Shown here: positions 17,845-26,848 of the stretch, piece after piece
How positions within the stretch are numbered: the first letter of the stretch is position 1
How the letters are laid out: every line of letters starts with the position of its first letter
Assembly (NCBI GenBank): GCA_001899685.1
Contig: MKWG01000046.1
Span: 1 to 64,000, forward strand
Direction of reading: 5' to 3'
DNA length: 64,000 nucleotides
DNA from: Sphingobacteriales bacterium 44-15
GTDB taxonomy: Bacteria; Bacteroidota; Bacteroidia; Chitinophagales; Chitinophagaceae
Made by a program: the position numbers and the translations under genes
The notes under the pieces: model-generated
What the model was told of the DNA's origin: nothing
The model's database searches: none
Seen by the model: only the letters and a program-made list of their open reading frames with translations

Positions 17845-17858
17845 CTGCCCGCGGGCAG
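17845..17858. other. 14-bp perfect palindrome in the susC leader
   Basis: CTGCCCGCGGGCAG is fully self-complementary and is followed by CTTTCATCATTTTT, 30 bp before the susC ATG. As RNA it gives a 5-bp stem with CGCG loop and a weak T-rich tail, so it may be an attenuator or a protein-binding site. Confidence 0.45.
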
Positions 17859-17888
17859 CTTTCATCATTTTTAAATCAAAGCCAAGAT

Positions 17889-20800
17889 ATGAAAAAAAAT
17901 GAATACGGCGTATCATCCGGTATACGCCGTCTGTTAATCAAATGCCTGCTTATGACGAAGATGACCATATTGCTTGTTCTGATTTTCTCCACTCAAACTT
18001 TCGCTCACAGTTATGGACAAGGCATTAACCTGAATCTCGAAAGGGTCCAGATCAAAAGGGTGCTTAAATCCATTGAAGACCAGGGCAATTTTCGTTTTGT
18101 TTATAAAGATCAGTTGCTGAAAGGCAACCAGCTCGTAAGCATTGAGGTAAGAAATGCGAGCCTGGATGAAGTGCTCGGTAAAATATTCAGGAATACTAAT
18201 CTTACTTACCGCAGGCTGAGCTCTCAATTAGTGGTAATCGTGGGTGATAAGGTTACAGAAAGCCAGTTGGCGGCGGCGGCTATCAGGATCACGGGAAGAG
18301 TGATCAACGACAAAGGAGAGCCGCTGACAGGTGTAAGCGTGGTAGAAAAAGGCACTAATAATGGTACGACTACCGCATCCGACGGCACATTCTCCATTGA
18401 AGTAAGCAGTCCGGCATCTGTACTGACATTCAGCTATGTAGGTTTTAAGAATAGGGAAATAGCCGTAAATAGCCCTTCCGCATTGGCGAATGTGGTATTG
18501 ACCCCTGATGTGAGTAGCCTCAATGATATAGTAGTAATAGGCTATGGTACTGCCAAGAAATCAGACCTTACCGGAGCTGTGGCAGTGGTAAAGGCAGATA
18601 AGCTGATGGATATGCCGGTACCTAATATTACACAGGCGCTGCAGGGCAAGGTAGCCGGTGTGGATGTAAGTGTAAACAGCAATGCACCGGGCGCAGGGGC
18701 TAAAGTAAGGGTGCGCGGACTGGGCTCCATCAATTCCAGCCTTGATCCGTTGTATGTGGTAGACGGTGTTGCCGGAGTAGACGGGAATAGCATTAATCCC
18801 AATGATATCGCTTCTATTGAAGTATTAAAAGATGCTTCTTCCACGGCGATATACGGGGCAAGAGGCGCCAATGGTGTGATCATGATCACTACCAAACGCG
18901 GCAGGAGTGGTACTGCAACCGTTACTTATGAAGGCAATGTGAACGTTGCGCAGTTATACAGGCATTTGCCTGCGCTCAATTCCGATGAGTTTGTCCAGGT
19001 ATATAATACAGCATTTGCCAACGGGCAAAAATTTGATCCTAACGGAGCTGTCTGGGCTCCTCCCAAAGCATTGAACCATATCAACTATCCATTGTTATTT
19101 GATGCCAATGACAAACCGATTTACAATACCAACTGGGAGAAAGAAGTATATAAGCCAGCCTTATCCCATAGCCACCAGCTGAATTTCCAGGGGGGGAATG
19201 ATAAAACAGTATATAGTGTGTCCTTGGGCTATCTCAACCAGGATGGGATAATGACCACATCTAACTTCAACCGCTATTCTGCACGGTTTACCCTGGACAC
19301 TGATATTAAAACCTGGCTTAAACTGGGCGGAAGCATCTCGGTAATAAAAAGCCAGCAGCGCATGGTGTCTGACGGGAATGGTGGTCTGAATGTTCCCAGG
19401 ATGGTAACAGAAGAAGTGCCGTTGCTGCCTATAAAATACCCTGACGGCACCTGGGCCGGCAATAGCGATATAGACGGGCTGGAAGGTGGCGCAAACCCTG
19501 TGCATATTGCCGAGAACAGGTATACGCTTAACAATAATTTCCAGACGCTCGGCAACACTTACTTATTATTTAAGCTGGCAAAAGGGCTCGAATTCAAATC
19601 TGATTTTGGTTATAACCTGAATGACCAGAAAAACAATTTCTATTCCGCCGGCGACCTCCACAATTTATCGCAGGATCAGGGAGGAGTTGCCAACATTAAC
19701 GCCTATAAGAACAGCTACTGGCAGTCAGAAAACTACCTGACATGGAACAAGCAGTTTATGAACGGGCACAAAATGACGGCATTGCTGGGAGCTTCCTGGC
19801 AGGAATATAATCAGGAAAGGGTCCGCTCAGAAACACAGAACTTCATAGATGATATTTTCCAGTGGTATTACCAGCAGGCTGGTTCTGTGCGTTCTGCCAA
19901 TGAATCTCAGAATTACCAATGGGCAATGAACTCTTATTTTGCCCGTGTTACTTATAATATCAGCGACAAATATCTGTTTACAGCTACAGGCCGTTATGAT
20001 GGCTCTTCAAAATTCGGTGCTAACAACAAATATGCGTTTTTCCCTTCTGTAGGAGCAGCGTGGAGAGTGTCGAAAGAAGACTTTATGCGTGATAATGACA
20101 ATATCAGCGAGCTGAAGATCAGGGCAAGCTATGGCGCTTCGGGTAACCAGGAGATCGGGCAGTATCAATCCATAGCGCAGATACAGCCGAGCAGCACTGT
20201 ATTAGGAGGGGCAAGTACTTCCACGCTTATCCCGAGCTACCTTGGTAATCCTGATCTGAAATGGGAGGTATCTCAACAATTTGATGCAGGGATAGAACTT
20301 GGGCTGTTCGACAACCGGATAATGTTGAATGCTGATTTTTATAACAGGGTTACCAAAGACTTATTATTACAGGCTCCTATTCCATGGTCTGCCGGCTTTG
20401 ATAAAAACTATGTTTATATTAATGTAGGTTCGGTAAGGAACAGGGGTTTTGAGATTAATTTGACTACCACGAATATCCAGGCACGTAATTTTACCTGGAC
20501 CACTAATTTCATCTTCTCCACAAACAATAATAAGATACTCAAGCTTAAAGACGGCAATGCCGATATATTCCCCGGGCCTAATTTCCTCGGTCAAACAAAT
20601 ATATTGCGCGTTGGTGAGCCTATCGGTGCTTTCTGGGGCAGGACCCGCCTGGGAACCTATAGTGAACATGAAGCCGATCTTGCCGCTACACAGGGCTTAA
20701 AGCCTGGCGACAGGAAATATTTACTGAACCCGGATGGCAGCGAAAATTACAGCATCATTGGCCGTGCTTATCCAAAATGGACAGGGACATTTTCCAGTAC

Positions 20801-21287
20801 CATGAATTATAAGAACTGGGATTTCTCTTTTGATATCCGTTTTGTACAGGGCGTAAATACTGCAGCTACTTTTAAACATTCTACCGAAGACAGGCAAACC
20901 ATTGCGAACAGCTTAAAAACAGTGCTGGATGCATGGACGCCCGACAATCAGAATACTATGATCTCCCAGGTAAGGAATTACAAGTTTGCGCAGGATTCAA
21001 AATTTGATACATGGTGGGTGGAAGACGGTTCTTTTATAAGAGGTCAAAACTTTATCCTTGGTTATTCTATTCCATCGGCAGCGCTTGACAGAATGAAAAT
21101 AAATAAGCTCAGATTTTATGTAAGTGTTCAAAACCTGTTCATTATCACAAAATATACAGGTTATGATCCTGAGGTGGATACCTACAACACGAGCTATGGT
21201 AATAATGGATCATTCTCTCAAAATCTTGACTTTTTCTCTTATCCGCGCCCCCGTGTATGGAATTTGGGAGTGACGCTTAGTTTCTAA
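17889..21287 (+). CDS. SusC/RagA-family TonB-dependent receptor with STN domain, second locus
   Basis: This 1132-residue outer-membrane receptor has a hydrophobic signal (about 24-40), an STN domain (48-118), a carboxypeptidase-D regulatory-like domain (131-205), a TonB-box-like DIVVIGYG (213-220), a plug (to about 340) and a long barrel ending NLGVTLSF with terminal Phe. The STN domain and the neighbouring fecR and sigma genes make it a signal-transducing importer. It is 17 bp upstream of its SusD partner. Composition is closer to the rest of the window than that of the first SusC gene. Confidence 0.96.
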   Translation: MKKNEYGVSSGIRRLLIKCLLMTKMTILLVLIFSTQTFAHSYGQGINLNLERVQIKRVLKSIEDQGNFRFVYKDQLLKGNQLVSIEVRNASLDEVLGKIFRNTNLTYRRLSSQLVVIVGDKVTESQLAAAAIRITGRVINDKGEPLTGVSVVEKGTNNGTTTASDGTFSIEVSSPASVLTFSYVGFKNREIAVNSPSALANVVLTPDVSSLNDIVVIGYGTAKKSDLTGAVAVVKADKLMDMPVPNITQALQGKVAGVDVSVNSNAPGAGAKVRVRGLGSINSSLDPLYVVDGVAGVDGNSINPNDIASIEVLKDASSTAIYGARGANGVIMITTKRGRSGTATVTYEGNVNVAQLYRHLPALNSDEFVQVYNTAFANGQKFDPNGAVWAPPKALNHINYPLLFDANDKPIYNTNWEKEVYKPALSHSHQLNFQGGNDKTVYSVSLGYLNQDGIMTTSNFNRYSARFTLDTDIKTWLKLGGSISVIKSQQRMVSDGNGGLNVPRMVTEEVPLLPIKYPDGTWAGNSDIDGLEGGANPVHIAENRYTLNNNFQTLGNTYLLFKLAKGLEFKSDFGYNLNDQKNNFYSAGDLHNLSQDQGGVANINAYKNSYWQSENYLTWNKQFMNGHKMTALLGASWQEYNQERVRSETQNFIDDIFQWYYQQAGSVRSANESQNYQWAMNSYFARVTYNISDKYLFTATGRYDGSSKFGANNKYAFFPSVGAAWRVSKEDFMRDNDNISELKIRASYGASGNQEIGQYQSIAQIQPSSTVLGGASTSTLIPSYLGNPDLKWEVSQQFDAGIELGLFDNRIMLNADFYNRVTKDLLLQAPIPWSAGFDKNYVYINVGSVRNRGFEINLTTTNIQARNFTWTTNFIFSTNNNKILKLKDGNADIFPGPNFLGQTNILRVGEPIGAFWGRTRLGTYSEHEADLAATQGLKPGDRKYLLNPDGSENYSIIGRAYPKWTGTFSSTMNYKNWDFSFDIRFVQGVNTAATFKHSTEDRQTIANSLKTVLDAWTPDNQNTMISQVRNYKFAQDSKFDTWWVEDGSFIRGQNFILGYSIPSAALDRMKINKLRFYVSVQNLFIITKYTGYDPEVDTYNTSYGNNGSFSQNLDFFSYPRPRVWNLGVTLSF

Positions 21288-21304
21288 TTTCAAAAGAATG
21301 AATT

Positions 21305-22825
21305 ATGAAAAAAATAAAATACCACTATATATTATTGTTTGTTGCGGTAATAGTAGGCGCCTCCTGTAAAAAATTCCTGGAGGAGAAACCAACAAACTTT
21401 ATTACAACTGAGTCATCGCTGTCCAGCCTGAAAGTAGCAAGAGCATTTACAAATGCCAGCTATCAGTTTCTCCAGAGTGCTATGCTGGGAGGACAGGCCT
21501 CTTCTTACGGAGGAAATACCTGGAATTTGATGGAGTTCATGACGGGTAAGTCAAACAGCGATCTCGGGCAAACCAATTTTAATCTTTTCCAGAATTTAAG
21601 CTATAATGCTACTTCTTTTTATGTTGATACCTGGTGGCAGAATTTATACAAGGGAGTAGGTGCTTGTAATCAGGCTATTGAGCAGTTGCCGACCATTACT
21701 GCACCGGGACTCACTGATGAGGTAAGAACAAATATGATTGCTGAAGCGCATACCATGCGGGCTTTGTACTATTTTTTTCTGGTAAGGATGTATGGGGCCG
21801 TGCCGGCGGTAACGGAAGTAGCCAAGGAAGTATCAGGGCTGAATTTGTCCAGGACTGCGGCAAAAGATATATATGACAATATCATTATCCCTGACCTTTT
21901 ACTGGCAGAGCAATCCACACTTCCATGGAAAGACAATACAGGACTGGTGTCTATGGGATTTATTAAATCTCTTTTGGCTGATGTATATCTCACGTATGCC
22001 GGCGCCGCTATCAATGGAGGAGAACAATATTATGCGGAATCTGCTAAGAGATCATTGGATGTTATTAACAATGGAGGATATACACTTTTTCCTGAATATA
22101 CAGATATGATCAGGCCGGGGAATAAGAACACGGGAGAATTTATCTTCCAGGTGCAGTATGCCGCTGCTGTTCCCTCAAACAACCCGCTTACCCCTTTAAC
22201 CATTCCCAACTATTCGCGGATATCCAAGTATTCAGATGAATATGGTTCAGTGTACCCCACCGAAGAGTTTGTTGCCTCATTTCTTGCCGGGGATAAGAGA
22301 GCACAGGAACGCCAGTTTTTTTATACCAGTTATCCAAATGCGGAGACAGGGGCAATTGTTAATTTCAGCGGGCACTATATTTACAAGTGGTTTGATTCAA
22401 CAGCCGTTGTTAACACGCTTAAATCTGATCTGAATTATACATTATACCGCCTCGCTGATGTAATGCTCATGTATGCTGAAGCTTCCAACCGCGCAGATGG
22501 CGCTCCCAATACGAAAGCCATTGAATGTGTAAATAAAATACGGGAAAGGGCAGACCTTGCCCCGGTTGGCTCTATGAGCCAGGATGCCTTTGAGAAAGAA
22601 GTATGGCTGCAACGCTATTTTGAGCTGTGCTTTGAAAATAAAATGTGGTTCGATATGCTGAGAACAAGAAAAGTGCATAATGATGTTACAGGCAACTGGG
22701 ATGACTTTGTAGGTCATAAAACAGTATTCAATGCTACGTTTACTGAAAAGCAGCTGCTGTTCCCTGTACCCAAGCAGGAAATAGACGTTAATCCAAACCT
22801 GTTGCCTAATAATACAGGGTTTTAA
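21305..22825 (+). CDS. SusD/RagB-family nutrient-binding lipoprotein, second locus
   Basis: The 506-residue protein has a lipobox with Cys21 in VGASCKKF and the SusD landmarks: AEAHTMRALYYFFLVRMYGA near residue 150, ADVMLMYAEASNR near 385, LQRYFELCFENKMWFDMLRT near 440 and the closing LLFPVPKQEIDVNPNL. It binds the nutrient at the cell surface for the SusC channel encoded just upstream. The stop codon TAA is the first three bases of a run of TAAGTGR heptamers. Confidence 0.95.
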   Translation: MKKIKYHYILLFVAVIVGASCKKFLEEKPTNFITTESSLSSLKVARAFTNASYQFLQSAMLGGQASSYGGNTWNLMEFMTGKSNSDLGQTNFNLFQNLSYNATSFYVDTWWQNLYKGVGACNQAIEQLPTITAPGLTDEVRTNMIAEAHTMRALYYFFLVRMYGAVPAVTEVAKEVSGLNLSRTAAKDIYDNIIIPDLLLAEQSTLPWKDNTGLVSMGFIKSLLADVYLTYAGAAINGGEQYYAESAKRSLDVINNGGYTLFPEYTDMIRPGNKNTGEFIFQVQYAAAVPSNNPLTPLTIPNYSRISKYSDEYGSVYPTEEFVASFLAGDKRAQERQFFYTSYPNAETGAIVNFSGHYIYKWFDSTAVVNTLKSDLNYTLYRLADVMLMYAEASNRADGAPNTKAIECVNKIRERADLAPVGSMSQDAFEKEVWLQRYFELCFENKMWFDMLRTRKVHNDVTGNWDDFVGHKTVFNATFTEKQLLFPVPKQEIDVNPNLLPNNTGF

Positions 22826-22882
22826 GTGGTAAGTGATAAGTGGTAAGCGGTAAGTGGTGCAGGGTACACTTATCACTTACTA
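22823..22882. repeat. TAAGTGR heptamer array with 14-bp foldback, starting at the susD stop
   Basis: Beginning with the susD TAA stop the plus strand reads TAAGTGG, TAAGTGA, TAAGTGG, TAAGCGG, TAAGTGG: five consecutive units. The segment 22829-22842 is perfectly complementary to 22867-22880 (14 bp, 24-nt loop). This is the cleanest array of the family in the window. Confidence 0.85.
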
Positions 22883-22922
22883 CTGAGGGCTTGCTGTTTA
22901 ACGGCCGCGTATATTTTTTTAT

Positions 22923-22974
22923 GCCACGAATGCACGAATGTATTTTAATTATTATTTATTTGTGCATTCGTGGC
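22923..22974. repeat. 13-bp inverted repeat (GCCACGAATGCAC element)
   Basis: GCCACGAATGCAC at 22923-22935 is perfectly repeated inverted at 22962-22974 around a 26-nt AT-rich spacer. T-rich runs lie on both sides, so it could terminate transcription in both directions between the convergent susD and ATP-grasp genes. I recall closely similar elements in intergenic DNA of many Bacteroidota genomes. A smaller hairpin, GTCCG-CTTA-CGGAC, follows at 22995-23008. Confidence 0.65.
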
Positions 22975-23055
22975 TTTGTTGTGTTCATAAATCAGTCCGC
23001 TTACGGACCGCTGGAATAAGTGGTGGTATACTCCTTTTCCACAAATCTATGAGGC

Positions 23056-23085
23056 ATCTACTTATCACTTACTACTTACCACTTA
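23056..23085. repeat. TAAGTGR heptamer array starting at the ATP-grasp stop
   Basis: On the minus strand, starting with the TAA stop of the ATP-grasp gene (plus 23083-23085), the sequence reads TAAGTGG, TAAGTAG, TAAGTGA, TAAGTAG. Thus both convergent genes bordering 22826-23082 have their own array reading outward from the stop codon. Confidence 0.8.
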
Positions 23086-24090
23086 TATCACAAATTGCAG
23101 CAGCTTTCTTTTTATACCTTTTCTCATGGGTACCTGCAACGATTCATGCCCCCAGTCATGGTTCCCTTCAATGAGTACCGGCCCGGCATTAGTAACCGCT
23201 ATATCCCATCCTACTGATTTATTTTCGGGAGTAAGACGGGCAGCTTCTATTGCAAGATTTTTGCATGCTTCCCAATGGGGCACTCTGAAGCCAACAAGGT
23301 CAAGCCCTGTTAACGGGTGTGTTTTTATATCCTGTTTAGTAATATCGGCATAGCTGGCGCTATCGGTAGTGATGCCAGACTGCAGGTCAAGGGGTAACAC
23401 GATATTGCCGGCGCCCATATTGTCAACGCTGTCGTAAATGCTGAGCCTGAGACCAACGCCAACAATTTGTATATCGGTATCGCTGATAAATTGTGTTACC
23501 ACACGTATAGTGTTTAATCCTCTCGGGGCAATTCTCATAAGGTCGTCGTGCTGCACAACAAATGTTTCTATCAGATCAAACTTATTCTGCCGCATCAGAT
23601 CCAGCAAATCTCTGCCGGTTATATTCCCGGTTTCAACTACGCGCACCTGTTGCCCGCATTGCCCCCTGGAATATTTTACCACTACTTTGCCTTTTTCATC
23701 TTCGAGAAAGCGCTGCAACAACGCGCTGTCCTGCTGAAGCATTTCAAACGTTGCCCACTCCCGGCCTGCCAGCTCCCTGAAATGTCCCAGGAATTTTATT
23801 TTATTTTCGAGCAGCTCTCTGCGATCTTTAGGGTTCATTTTCAACTGATATTCATACATGAAACCGACTCCTACATATTCTTCCCGTTCCCTGTGTGTTT
23901 TGTTAATGAAGCGCAGCTTAAAATAATCTATTATGGAGATGTTGTATTTAAAAGAGGAGTAGACGATATCTTTATAAAGCGCAAATGATGAAATATGCTT
24001 TTCTTTTTTTACAAAATTAAAGTATTTAAAAAACTGCTTCCTGGGAGTTTTTAAAATGTAATACCCAAAATACATGATCCTGTTTATCAT
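23083..24090 (-). CDS. ATP-grasp protein of the sugar-transfer-associated type
   Basis: The 335-residue protein lacks a signal peptide. After an N-terminal helical part it has ATP-grasp features: KVVVKYSRGQCGQQVRVVE (about 145-163, nucleotide-binding lysine loop), a middle block with APRGLNTIRVVTQF and the metal-binding end GWDIAVTNAGPVLIEGNHDWG (about 292-312, with the E-x-N pair). This matches the ATPgrasp_ST-like group, often found near polysaccharide or cell-envelope genes and thought to ligate carboxylates to amines. Its substrate is unknown. It lies downstream of mlaE-mlaF on the same strand, 139 bp away. A GGAGTAA/TTACTCC hairpin (24107-24125) lies in its leader. Confidence 0.75.
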   Translation of the reverse strand: MINRIMYFGYYILKTPRKQFFKYFNFVKKEKHISSFALYKDIVYSSFKYNISIIDYFKLRFINKTHREREEYVGVGFMYEYQLKMNPKDRRELLENKIKFLGHFRELAGREWATFEMLQQDSALLQRFLEDEKGKVVVKYSRGQCGQQVRVVETGNITGRDLLDLMRQNKFDLIETFVVQHDDLMRIAPRGLNTIRVVTQFISDTDIQIVGVGLRLSIYDSVDNMGAGNIVLPLDLQSGITTDSASYADITKQDIKTHPLTGLDLVGFRVPHWEACKNLAIEAARLTPENKSVGWDIAVTNAGPVLIEGNHDWGHESLQVPMRKGIKRKLLQFVI

Positions 24091-24229
24091 ACAAATTCAT
24101 AGTTTAGGAGTAAAAAAGTTACTCCCTGAAATGATATCATTATGCAAATATTGACACTTTTTTTAAGATATATAAATAGAATCTAAAAGTTGATATATGG
24201 TAATTCTTCTCTGCGTGCAGGACAGATAC

Positions 24230-24994
24230 TTAAGCTTCCCTTGCACGCAGCTCTTTCACGTCTTTTAAAAACTCCGAAGCAAAAATAAAATCATTGAGCT
24301 TTTTGTTCTTACTGTAGATGATCTCCTTATTACTGCCTTCCCACTCTTTTTCGCCCTGGTACATATAGATGATATGATCGCCTATTTCCATTACGCTGTT
24401 CATATCGTGGGTATTGATAACGGTTGTAATATTGAATTCTTTGGTTACTTCGTAAATAAGCTTATCTATTACCAGAGATGTTTGCGGGTCGAGCCCTGAG
24501 TTGGGCTCATCGCAAAAAAGATATTTGGGATTGAGAACGATAGCCCGCGCTATGCCCACTCTTTTTTTCATACCTCCGCTTATCTCGGCCGGAAATTTTT
24601 TATTGGCATCCTTAAGGTTAACACGATCGAGCACTTCATTGACCCTTTTCAGCTTTTCTGCGTATGATAGCGAAGTGAACATGCTCAATGGGAACATTAC
24701 GTTCTGCTCTACCGTCTGGCTGTCAAACAAAGCTGAGCCCTGGAAGAGCATACCGATCTTTTGCCTCAGCTCTTTTCGCTGATCGTCTTCCATAGTGGTA
24801 AAATTTACACCATCGTACAGGATCTCCCCGCCGTCCGGGTCAAAAAGACCCACCAGGCATTTCATGAATACTGTTTTTCCGCTGCCGCTTGAGCCTATGA
24901 TCAGGTTTGCCTTACCGGCTTCCATTACAGCGCTCACACCATTTATCACTACTTTTTCTCCAAATCTTTTATGCAGGTTTTTTATTTCGATCAT
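24230..24994 (-). CDS. ABC transporter ATPase, MlaF type (lipid transport)
   Basis: The 254-residue protein is a complete ABC ATPase: Walker A GSSGSGKT (34-41), Q-loop LFQGSALF, signature SGGMKKR (about 138), Walker B YLFCDEPNSGLDP, and switch His in NTHD. Members of this group power MCE-type phospholipid transport across the envelope together with an MlaE permease, which is encoded 15 bp upstream. No MlaD (MCE-domain) gene follows, which is unusual for a full Mla system. Confidence 0.92.
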   Translation of the reverse strand: MIEIKNLHKRFGEKVVINGVSAVMEAGKANLIIGSSGSGKTVFMKCLVGLFDPDGGEILYDGVNFTTMEDDQRKELRQKIGMLFQGSALFDSQTVEQNVMFPLSMFTSLSYAEKLKRVNEVLDRVNLKDANKKFPAEISGGMKKRVGIARAIVLNPKYLFCDEPNSGLDPQTSLVIDKLIYEVTKEFNITTVINTHDMNSVMEIGDHIIYMYQGEKEWEGSNKEIIYSKNKKLNDFIFASEFLKDVKELRAREA

Positions 24995-25009
24995 AAGGAT
25001 GATTTCGTA

Positions 25010-25747
25010 TTACAACAATAAAGCAGCGAGTATGTAATCGGCAAACAGGATCATGATACAACTGGTAACCACTGCGGTAGTGCTTGCTTTACCGATTTCC
25101 AGCGCACCTCCCTGCACATAATAACCAAAATAGGCGGGGATGCTGGAAATGATGAACGCGAAGGTATAAGCTTTGTACAGGGAAAATACTACGTTGTAAG
25201 GCTGGAACCCGCTTAGCAGCCCATACTCAAATTCTTCGGGAGCTAAAATGCCTGAAAGTGTGCCGGCAAGGCGGCCGCCCCATATTCCTAATACGCCTGC
25301 TATGACCACCAGCACGGGGATCATAAGAAAGGATCCCAGTATTTTAGGCATAATGAGGTATGCCTTTGTATTGATACCCATGATCTCAAGGGCATCTATC
25401 TGCTCGCTTACCCGCATATTGCCCAGCTCACTTGCTATTTTACTGCCTACTACACCAGCAAGCACAATGCAGGTGATGGTTGGCGCAAACTCAAGTATTA
25501 CGGTGTCTCTCACGATCTGGGCAATGGTAGACTTTGGGATCAGGTTGCTTACAAGCTGGTAAGCTGTCTGCAGCGTGGATACCGCGCCGATGAAGATGGC
25601 AACGATCACAACAATTCCCAGAGAGCCGATACCAATATCATAACACTGGTGCATCAGTTCTTTCCAGTACATTTTCAGGTTTTCCGGCCTGGTAAACATG
25701 CCCTTGATCATCAGGAGATAACGGCCAAAATGGTTAAAGAAAGTCAT
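25010..25747 (-). CDS. ABC transporter permease, MlaE type
   Basis: The protein is 245 residues from the ATG at 25747; an in-frame TTG at 25765 would add six residues (NIIEC type) and is less likely. It has five or so hydrophobic segments and the MlaE-family core with GVVGSKIASELGNMRVSEQIDALEIMG split around residue 115, the conserved coupling region. It forms the inner-membrane part of an MCE-type lipid transporter with the ATPase encoded immediately downstream. Confidence 0.92.
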   Translation of the reverse strand: MTFFNHFGRYLLMIKGMFTRPENLKMYWKELMHQCYDIGIGSLGIVVIVAIFIGAVSTLQTAYQLVSNLIPKSTIAQIVRDTVILEFAPTITCIVLAGVVGSKIASELGNMRVSEQIDALEIMGINTKAYLIMPKILGSFLMIPVLVVIAGVLGIWGGRLAGTLSGILAPEEFEYGLLSGFQPYNVVFSLYKAYTFAFIISSIPAYFGYYVQGGALEIGKASTTAVVTSCIMILFADYILAALLL

Positions 25748-25789
25748 GCATTCAATTATATTCAAACAAAAATACCCGAAAATGCGGTA

Positions 25790-26848
25790 TCATCTCTTAT
25801 TTAAATGAATTACAACGAGTTCCCGGAGCTGAACCCGTAAAATTTCAGCCATACTGCTGCAGGAAAGAAATTTATTATTGCCGAAATACAATGCCAGCTC
25901 CCGCGCCAGTTGTGCCACTTTTTCGGGTGGCGCCAGTTCATTCTGGTCTACGGAGGCTTTCAGGTCTCCCAGCCGGTGCCGCTGCGCCTTTATACGCTTA
26001 AATAATTGCGCCCGTTCTTCCTGCTGGTATTGTTTGATCACTTCCGGGTTCAGATGCTTCAAAACCAGTTCTACAAAAACCCTGTTTTCCTTAAAAAATT
26101 GTGGCAGGTAAAAGTTTTTTCTACCCTCGTACGACTGCTGGTCAAAATCGATGGCACGTATGCAAAACTGGATATCATCGAAATCCGGGGTGATCTCGAA
26201 TACAAAATTGTAGCTTCTCATATCCCCGAGCAATCTTGCAAAGCAGCGCTCATTGAATTTGACAAATTCTTTTGCGATGCGCTTGGGATTATAGTCGGGA
26301 CGGTTAAGAAAATCAGTGATAAACATATCTCCCGGTACGCCGGCAATATGTTCCTCGATAAGCGTATTGTTGTCGGTGAGATAGTTAATAGAGTAGGGAG
26401 ACAGCAGATGCTCAAGCTCAAGCCCCAGTATACGGGATGCATCTGCGATCTTGATATAGAGATAGCTGTATACATCATTGTAGTTGTTGACCACTTTAAC
26501 CCGGAATGGTTGCGAATTGCCAAATGCGCAAAAGTCAATCTGCTCTACATGCAGGTGATCTTCCGCTTCATTGGCGCCTGCAGCTTTGATGAGAGAGTAT
26601 ATCCTGATGAGCGCATGGTGGATCTCTCTTGTTATCGTCGGATTATAAAAAACAGTTTCCCATAAAGTATCCCTGCCCTTCCTGTCGTAGCAGGGAATGG
26701 CATTGTCAAAATGCCTTAATGTTTCGTAAGAAAGCGGCAGGGGTAATTCCCGCCCATACCGTTTAAGGTATTTTTTAAACGATTTGCTGACAGCATAGAT
26801 CTGCTTTTTTTTTGAAATATGATTAAGTTGTTCTTCGGTCATGCTCAT
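25790..26848 (-). CDS. Uncharacterised protein with kinase-like motifs
   Basis: Unrecognised by name. In the longest frame (start 26905, 371 residues) the first 19 codons overlap the malic enzyme gene by 83 bp; the ATG at 26848 (26-bp overlap) gives 352 residues and is preferred. Residues 227-233 read GDMRSYN and 253-255 read DFD (longest-frame numbering), the spacing and chemistry of the catalytic loop (G-D-x4-N) and metal-binding Asp of protein-kinase-like and aminoglycoside-phosphotransferase folds. An FRVKV strand (134-138) and an EEHIAGVPG hinge-like segment (184-192) fit the same fold. No membrane segment is seen. It sits between maeB and mlaE, so it may phosphorylate a small molecule or protein in that operon (inference). 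Confidence 0.65.
   Translation of the reverse strand: MSMTEEQLNHISKKKQIYAVSKSFKKYLKRYGRELPLPLSYETLRHFDNAIPCYDRKGRDTLWETVFYNPTITREIHHALIRIYSLIKAAGANEAEDHLHVEQIDFCAFGNSQPFRVKVVNNYNDVYSYLYIKIADASRILGLELEHLLSPYSINYLTDNNTLIEEHIAGVPGDMFITDFLNRPDYNPKRIAKEFVKFNERCFARLLGDMRSYNFVFEITPDFDDIQFCIRAIDFDQQSYEGRKNFYLPQFFKENRVFVELVLKHLNPEVIKQYQQEERAQLFKRIKAQRHRLGDLKASVDQNELAPPEKVAQLARELALYFGNNKFLSCSSMAEILRVQLRELVVIHLNKR

Noticed and set aside
11128-23090. The repeat arrays considered as CRISPR arrays.
   Set aside because: Units are 7 nt without spacers, drift in sequence and no cas gene is in the window.
26006-26665. A 219-codon plus-strand open frame opposite the kinase-like gene.
   Set aside because: It is antisense to a real gene with kinase-like motifs and shows no independent signature.
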